NCBI GenBank assembly: GCA_037176845.1
Contig: JAYKXP010000228.1
Location: 1 to 55,498, forward strand
DNA: 55,498 nucleotides
Direction of reading: 5' to 3'
Source of the DNA: Paramarasmius palmivorus
Taxonomy: Eukaryota > Basidiomycota > Agaricomycetes > Agaricales > Marasmiaceae
Shown: positions 51,583-55,498 of the stretch, piece after piece
Layout of the letters: each line of letters begins with the position of its first letter
Numbering within the stretch: position 1 is the first letter of the stretch
Notes under the pieces: generated by a model
What the model saw: the letters and a program-made list of their open reading frames with translations, nothing else
Told to the model about the DNA's origin: nothing
Database searches by the model: none
Program-made: the position numbers and the translations under genes

Positions 51583-52961
51583 CTGTAGGAAAGGGGCGGA
51601 CTATTGCTCTGGTTTGTTATATAGAAGAATATTTGTCGTAGTCGTGTACAATACACATGCACAAATAAGTACAACGCGAAGTGCAGATTGCTGCAACTGC
51701 CCGCCAAAAAAAAGATAGGCAAAATCTCGTGATCCACTACCAAAACCCACTACCCTATAGGGGTAGCGGGAATACTAGCTGCGCGTGCATAGACGTTGAT
51801 GTCGTCGTTAGCCCTATATGATTGCGCTAGGATACTCGTCGAAACCTGTAGACCGTATCTATACTCTATTACCAGGCTGGAACCTTACGAGGACATGCTA
51901 CTGTACATGGTAGACTTCCTAGTAGGGTCATATGGCTACACTATACTCGCGCTATGGGACATATGAGATGGGATAGTGAACGAGGACCAACTACCACAGC
52001 GTAGAAGGACCCTAGGGACGAATCAAGCTATATACCAAATACGGAGAAAGAAAGCTGGAGGTGCGAGTAGGTCACCTTCGAGAGCAGAGTTACCAGGATT
52101 AGAATGTTCCTCCGAGGTAACCGGTCATCGATACGAGGACCATATGGAGGCTTAACAGCTTTCCATATCGATCGGAATATCCCTCGAGCTTTGAGTTGGG
52201 ATTCATACTGCTAGTACAGACACAGTGAGGGACATATAGTCCTATAATTGAGGAAACAGATAGGATTCTGTGCCAGGACTGTCCTAGGACATAGAAAATA
52301 GTAATATAGAACTACAAGGGCATAGAGCCTACCTTCCTCGGATACGAATATCCGAAGCGTTTCGGTCGAGATCGGACTCCTAGCAAGTTCCGAGCGGGAA
52401 TAACTATGTCCTAGCCACGATATCCGAAACGCACCATGCGGAACACAGCGCCTCCGCGCGCCACTTCCTAGCAACCAAAAAGTAATATGACTCGCAGACC
52501 TGCAAAATAATGTCGAATTCCGACCAATATATATCCAAATCCTTCCTTTTCTGGTAGATACTTACTTCATATGGACAGAATCCTCTCCTCGTTCTCAATT
52601 TTCTTGCATTAGTTACTATTACTTTATCGTGTCCACTTTCACTTATATGTTAAAATATGTATGCTCGCAGGTATTTAAGCAGCAGGGTTTCCCCTAGGAA
52701 GCTCTCAAGCCCCCCCAATTACCCCGCTTATTTAATTTAAATTTGTATACGGGTTCCCTAGAGCTCAATAGCAAAGTTTTTGACTTCTATTTGTTGAACC
52801 ATAGAGCGCTCGACGTGTGCTTAGAACAATAACTTAGAAAATAAACCTTGAAAAGCCCTTCTCTATATTGAACTAGAGTTGTGAAATTAGAACTTTGAGA
52901 TACCCATAGAACAGAGCTAGTTCATTCTAGACTCTTTGGATTAGGATTGATTGTTTTCAGG
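51583..52961. other. non-coding, decayed repeat sequence
   Basis: No supportable gene is present in nearly 1.4 kb. CTAG is again frequent, as in the left-hand retroelement. A palindrome around CCCTATAGGGG lies near 51,752-51,762. The 52,730-52,760 stretch is AT-rich (TTATTTAATTTAAATTT). This could include LTR or untranslated retroelement sequence, but I cannot define ends. Confidence 0.4.
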
Positions 52962-53056
52962 ACTAGTGTTATGGAGCCCCACTAGATCCCTTTTCACTTG
53001 GTGTGGAGCCCCACCAGTGATCGTTTTTAAAGCTTAGTGTGGAGCTCCACTAGCTT
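52962..53056. repeat. three 35-bp tandem repeats with a palindromic core
   Basis: Copies start near 52962, 52997 and 53032 (period 35). Each carries a TGGAGCYCCAC core; in the third copy GTGGAGCTCCAC is a perfect 12-bp palindrome flanked by TAGT/ACTAG. Confidence 0.7.
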
Positions 53057-53099
53057 ATAGGTGGCCTGGTTGTTGTGCTAGTTCAACTAGTGTAACCAG

Positions 53100-54593
53100 T
53101 GCCTTTCATAGGAACAATAGGTCTTTACCCTCGTTGGGTTCGATAGGTTATGGTAGACCTTGCAACTCCTCGTGAAATGATCACTTTGACCACACATGAA
53201 ACAGTTGTTGTGGGGTGGCTGGCACTCCTCCTCGTGCCGCACTTCCTATCATAGGAGTCCCAGGTCGTCCCCAGCGGACGGATTATAGAGCTTGCTGACT
53301 TGAACTATGGACCTCTGCTATGTGCAAAAGTCGGTTATGCTCGCAACACTCCTGGTGGCATCTGCCCATTCACAACCATTGACATCCAAGCTTCTTTTGC
53401 TTTTTTGCGTCTAGCATTCGAGTTCGTCATAGAACGAACGAGATCCTTTAAATCTCGAATCTCCATCTCATGCTTATCCCACAGATACAGACAATCTTAT
53501 TGCGAAATTTCATCTACTTCAGGTTCCTTTTTATAGTAACAGTCTTGACAATGTTTGGACGACACGCGCGGTTCGCACTAAGTCGTCGTGTCTGTCCCTC
53601 GTACGTCTAGAGGCATAGATCCTCGTATATATATTCATAGTCTGCTCGTAGCAATGTTTTATTTAAGCAACTTCCATTACTTCGTCTAGGGTATTATGGA
53701 TCTCTAATGCCTATCCTGATAGTTCTTTCTTCTTTTCTTTGCCTTTCTTAGGGAAAGCTTGTCGCTCGTATGCGTTGTAGCATATTAACGATCTCTCGGA
53801 TAAAATCCTCTTTCAACGCCTCGAGGTATCTAGCTAAATTGGATTGTATTTGAGACTAACGCGGGTAGCCCTGCTTGTGAGCTAACTCGCTTCATAGCGA
53901 AACACCCTGTTATATGTCCTGAGCACGTCCTCGCTGACTTGCTAGCCTATGCTCTGGTGTCTTTCTACTAGACGTCCAACGTTGTAGTCGATCTCGTCCT
54001 TCTTAAAGCCAATTTCCTCTTTTGACGTCCTCAATAAACTTTTCATATGAGTCTCCGCGCGAGCTATCCCAGACCACCAATGGGTCTTCCTCAAGTCATA
54101 TTACATCTTGTCTGATTAGCTATGGATTCTTTGCTCATCTAGGGTAACACCACTTCGAGGATCATTCAGATCCAGGTCTCTTCCCCACTGCTCATACTTT
54201 TCCGCGTGGCTTCCTTCGAGAAAGCTCGCAGTTTCGTTTACTTTACTCAGCTTGTCATGCTTTAATCTGATTACTCCCAGTCCTCGGAATGGGGTCTCGC
54301 CATGATTCTCGCAAAGTAGGTGCATCAGCCATCTTTGTACGAGGAATAGCAGGTTTTTCTCTATAGATTCGTGTTCTAAGGATGTGTGAAAAAGGATTCG
54401 AGGGGGGCGTGGAAAGGCTTCTGTTTTCTGTAACTCGCGAGCGAGTTTGATGAGAGTCTACTCTAAGTTTGTGGTAAAATTCTAAGTGTTCCTCTTGTTG
54501 CTCGCGGAGCTCCTCGTAGGCGCTACCGACGCGGTTGTCTAGCGACTTCACGAAGGTTGTCTTAGTGGTATCGGAGTATGGAATCGTCGTCAC
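53100..54593 (-). pseudogene. decayed retrotransposon gag with CCHC zinc knuckle
   Basis: On the minus strand a C-x2-C-x4-H-x4-C zinc knuckle (CFMCGQSDHFTRSC) is encoded at about 53162-53203, preceded in frame by EVRHEEECQPPHNN. Upstream, other frames give capsid-like and helical, charged sequence (RDLKDLVRSMTNSNARRKK near 53,400-53,480; LKHDKLSKVNETASFLEG near 54,180-54,260; SAYEELREQQEEHLEF near 54,470-54,530). The frames shift and carry stops, so the gene is dead. No pol follows to the left. The zinc knuckle resembles that of the left-hand retroelement (CFMC...DHF...C). Confidence 0.55.
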
Positions 54594-55275
54594 AATCCTG
54601 ATTTCTAGGGGGTGTAGTACATGCTCCCTACTGTTCTAGCTTTGCTCGGGGTCTAGGTGGAAATCTAGGAATGCGTTCCCGGCTTGTTGAGAGTTTCTAG
54701 TAGTCGAGGCTTCGATTCTTGTGGAATCTTGTCTTTCGTCCTAGAGATAGTCTCTTTTGGGTAGCAACTAGGTTTACGGCCTTATTCAGGAAGTATATTG
54801 AAAGCGTGGGCTATATAGCCTATGAAGCAAACATGGTACTAATAAATGAAGAGCTCGCTCGGAGCGCTAGTAAGATTTTCTTGTTATCTAGAACCACCAC
54901 TCGCGGTAGGTCCAAATGTGAGGCTTATATAAACGCTTGTGGAACGAGTGAAATTTATGCCAAGTTGTGCGAGCGGGGTTCGACTGTTGTCATAAAGGAT
55001 CCGTTGATACGCCTGACTTTAATCACTTCTTTTTCGAACGCAAATACGCTAGTTTGCACTTTATTATTGTTGCATATTACACATAATGGGTATAGAAGGG
55101 AATAGTATGAGGCGTCTGATAGCTAGTCATTGCGTCGGAAGGTGTTTTAGGTGGTTATTTAGTGGATCCTGGTACATGGTTACGCCCACATGGGTATTCT
55201 GGCACCTCTTGTACTTTACCAGTGGTTGTCGAAGTACAATCACCTCCTGAAAACTGTTGGTGAGAAGGTCATTAA

Positions 55276-55278
<3 letters not shown>
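54594..55278. other. CTAG-rich flank of the gag remnant
   Basis: A 128-codon plus-strand frame at 54719-55105 has no splice, motif or composition support and is probably chance. CTAG occurs about 12 times in 54,481-55,140. This could contain the 5' LTR or leader of the decayed element. Confidence 0.4.

Positions 55279-55364
<86 letters not shown>
55279..55364 (+). repeat. 86-base poly-C run
   Basis: This is an uninterrupted homopolymer of C in an otherwise normal AT/GC sequence. It may be a genuine G/C tract or an assembly or long-read artefact near a repeat. Confidence 0.95.
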
Positions 55365-55365
<1 letters not shown>

Positions 55366-55498
55366 ATTCACTACGGACTACACCTAGATCACCTACCTGG
55401 ACGCACCAAAGGGATTCTTCAAGTTAATTTACCCTTCATAAACCCAGGAGAGTTATACTGGCTCGGGCATCACTCGGGATGTTGGCAGAGGGGGAAAC

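Noticed and set aside
53081..53100. ACTAGTGTAACCAGT as a further hairpin of the family
   Set aside because: Only about five pairs form and the GGTGTAACC core is not exact.
54719..55105. 128-codon plus-strand frame as a gene
   Set aside because: No recognisable motif, no splice or promoter support, and it lies in decayed CTAG-rich retroelement sequence.
55171..55195. GGTTACGCC as an eighth hairpin core
   Set aside because: The core has a mismatch and the flanks pair poorly beyond three bases; it is better seen as a direct ACATGG repeat.
55190..55387. Proline-rich small protein
   Set aside because: It is only the translation of the poly-C run.

Overview
The window looks like an accessory, repeat-rich part of a nuclear genome from a basidiomycete (Agaricomycetes-like) fungus. 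Genes carry many introns of about 47-56 bp with GT...AG ends. F-box/LRR-type genes are expanded, and the mobile elements are Ty3/Gypsy and Helitron types. I see no tRNA, rRNA or CRISPR.

Layout. (1) 1-9,862: retroelement territory, marked by a striking excess of the tetranucleotide CTAG. A minus-strand Ty3/Gypsy element has gag, protease and pol in three successive -1 frames, joined by two X_XXY_YYZ heptamers. Pol is intact, but the gag/protease part has several stops and the 5' LTR is missing. A plus-strand, multi-exon gene of the same composition converges on pol. (2) 9,830-22,680: three copies (A, B, C) of a large multi-exon gene of unknown function, all on the minus strand. Each is damaged differently: A is cut at its 3' end by the retroelement segment, B carries a 1.6-kb terminal-inverted-repeat element, and C is 5'-truncated and split by a 1,204-bp foldback element with a 7-bp target duplication. 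(3) 23,222-37,930: minus-strand genes comprising five F-box/LRR-type proteins, one short F-box-like/LRR-like protein, a complete but N-terminally short ribonucleotide reductase small subunit, a nucleotidyltransferase-like protein and a 175-aa unknown. (4) 38,384-51,500: a Helitron-type unit with an intact RepHel protein of about 2,585 aa and two co-directional companion genes of unknown function. (5) 51,540-55,498: non-coding and decayed retroelement sequence, again CTAG-rich, with a gag zinc-knuckle remnant and an 86-base poly-C run.

How the parts relate. Almost every gene is on the minus strand. The mobile elements supply most of the architecture: they interrupt the A/B/C family, flank the F-box block and carry passenger genes. 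The most unusual signal is a set of seven short hairpins between 27.6 and 51.6 kb. They share the core GGTTACACC (loop TAC/GTA), while their stems differ in sequence but stay paired. Several lie just upstream of minus-strand genes. Gene models here come from reading frames, splice consensus and comparison between copies in the window; no database search was possible.
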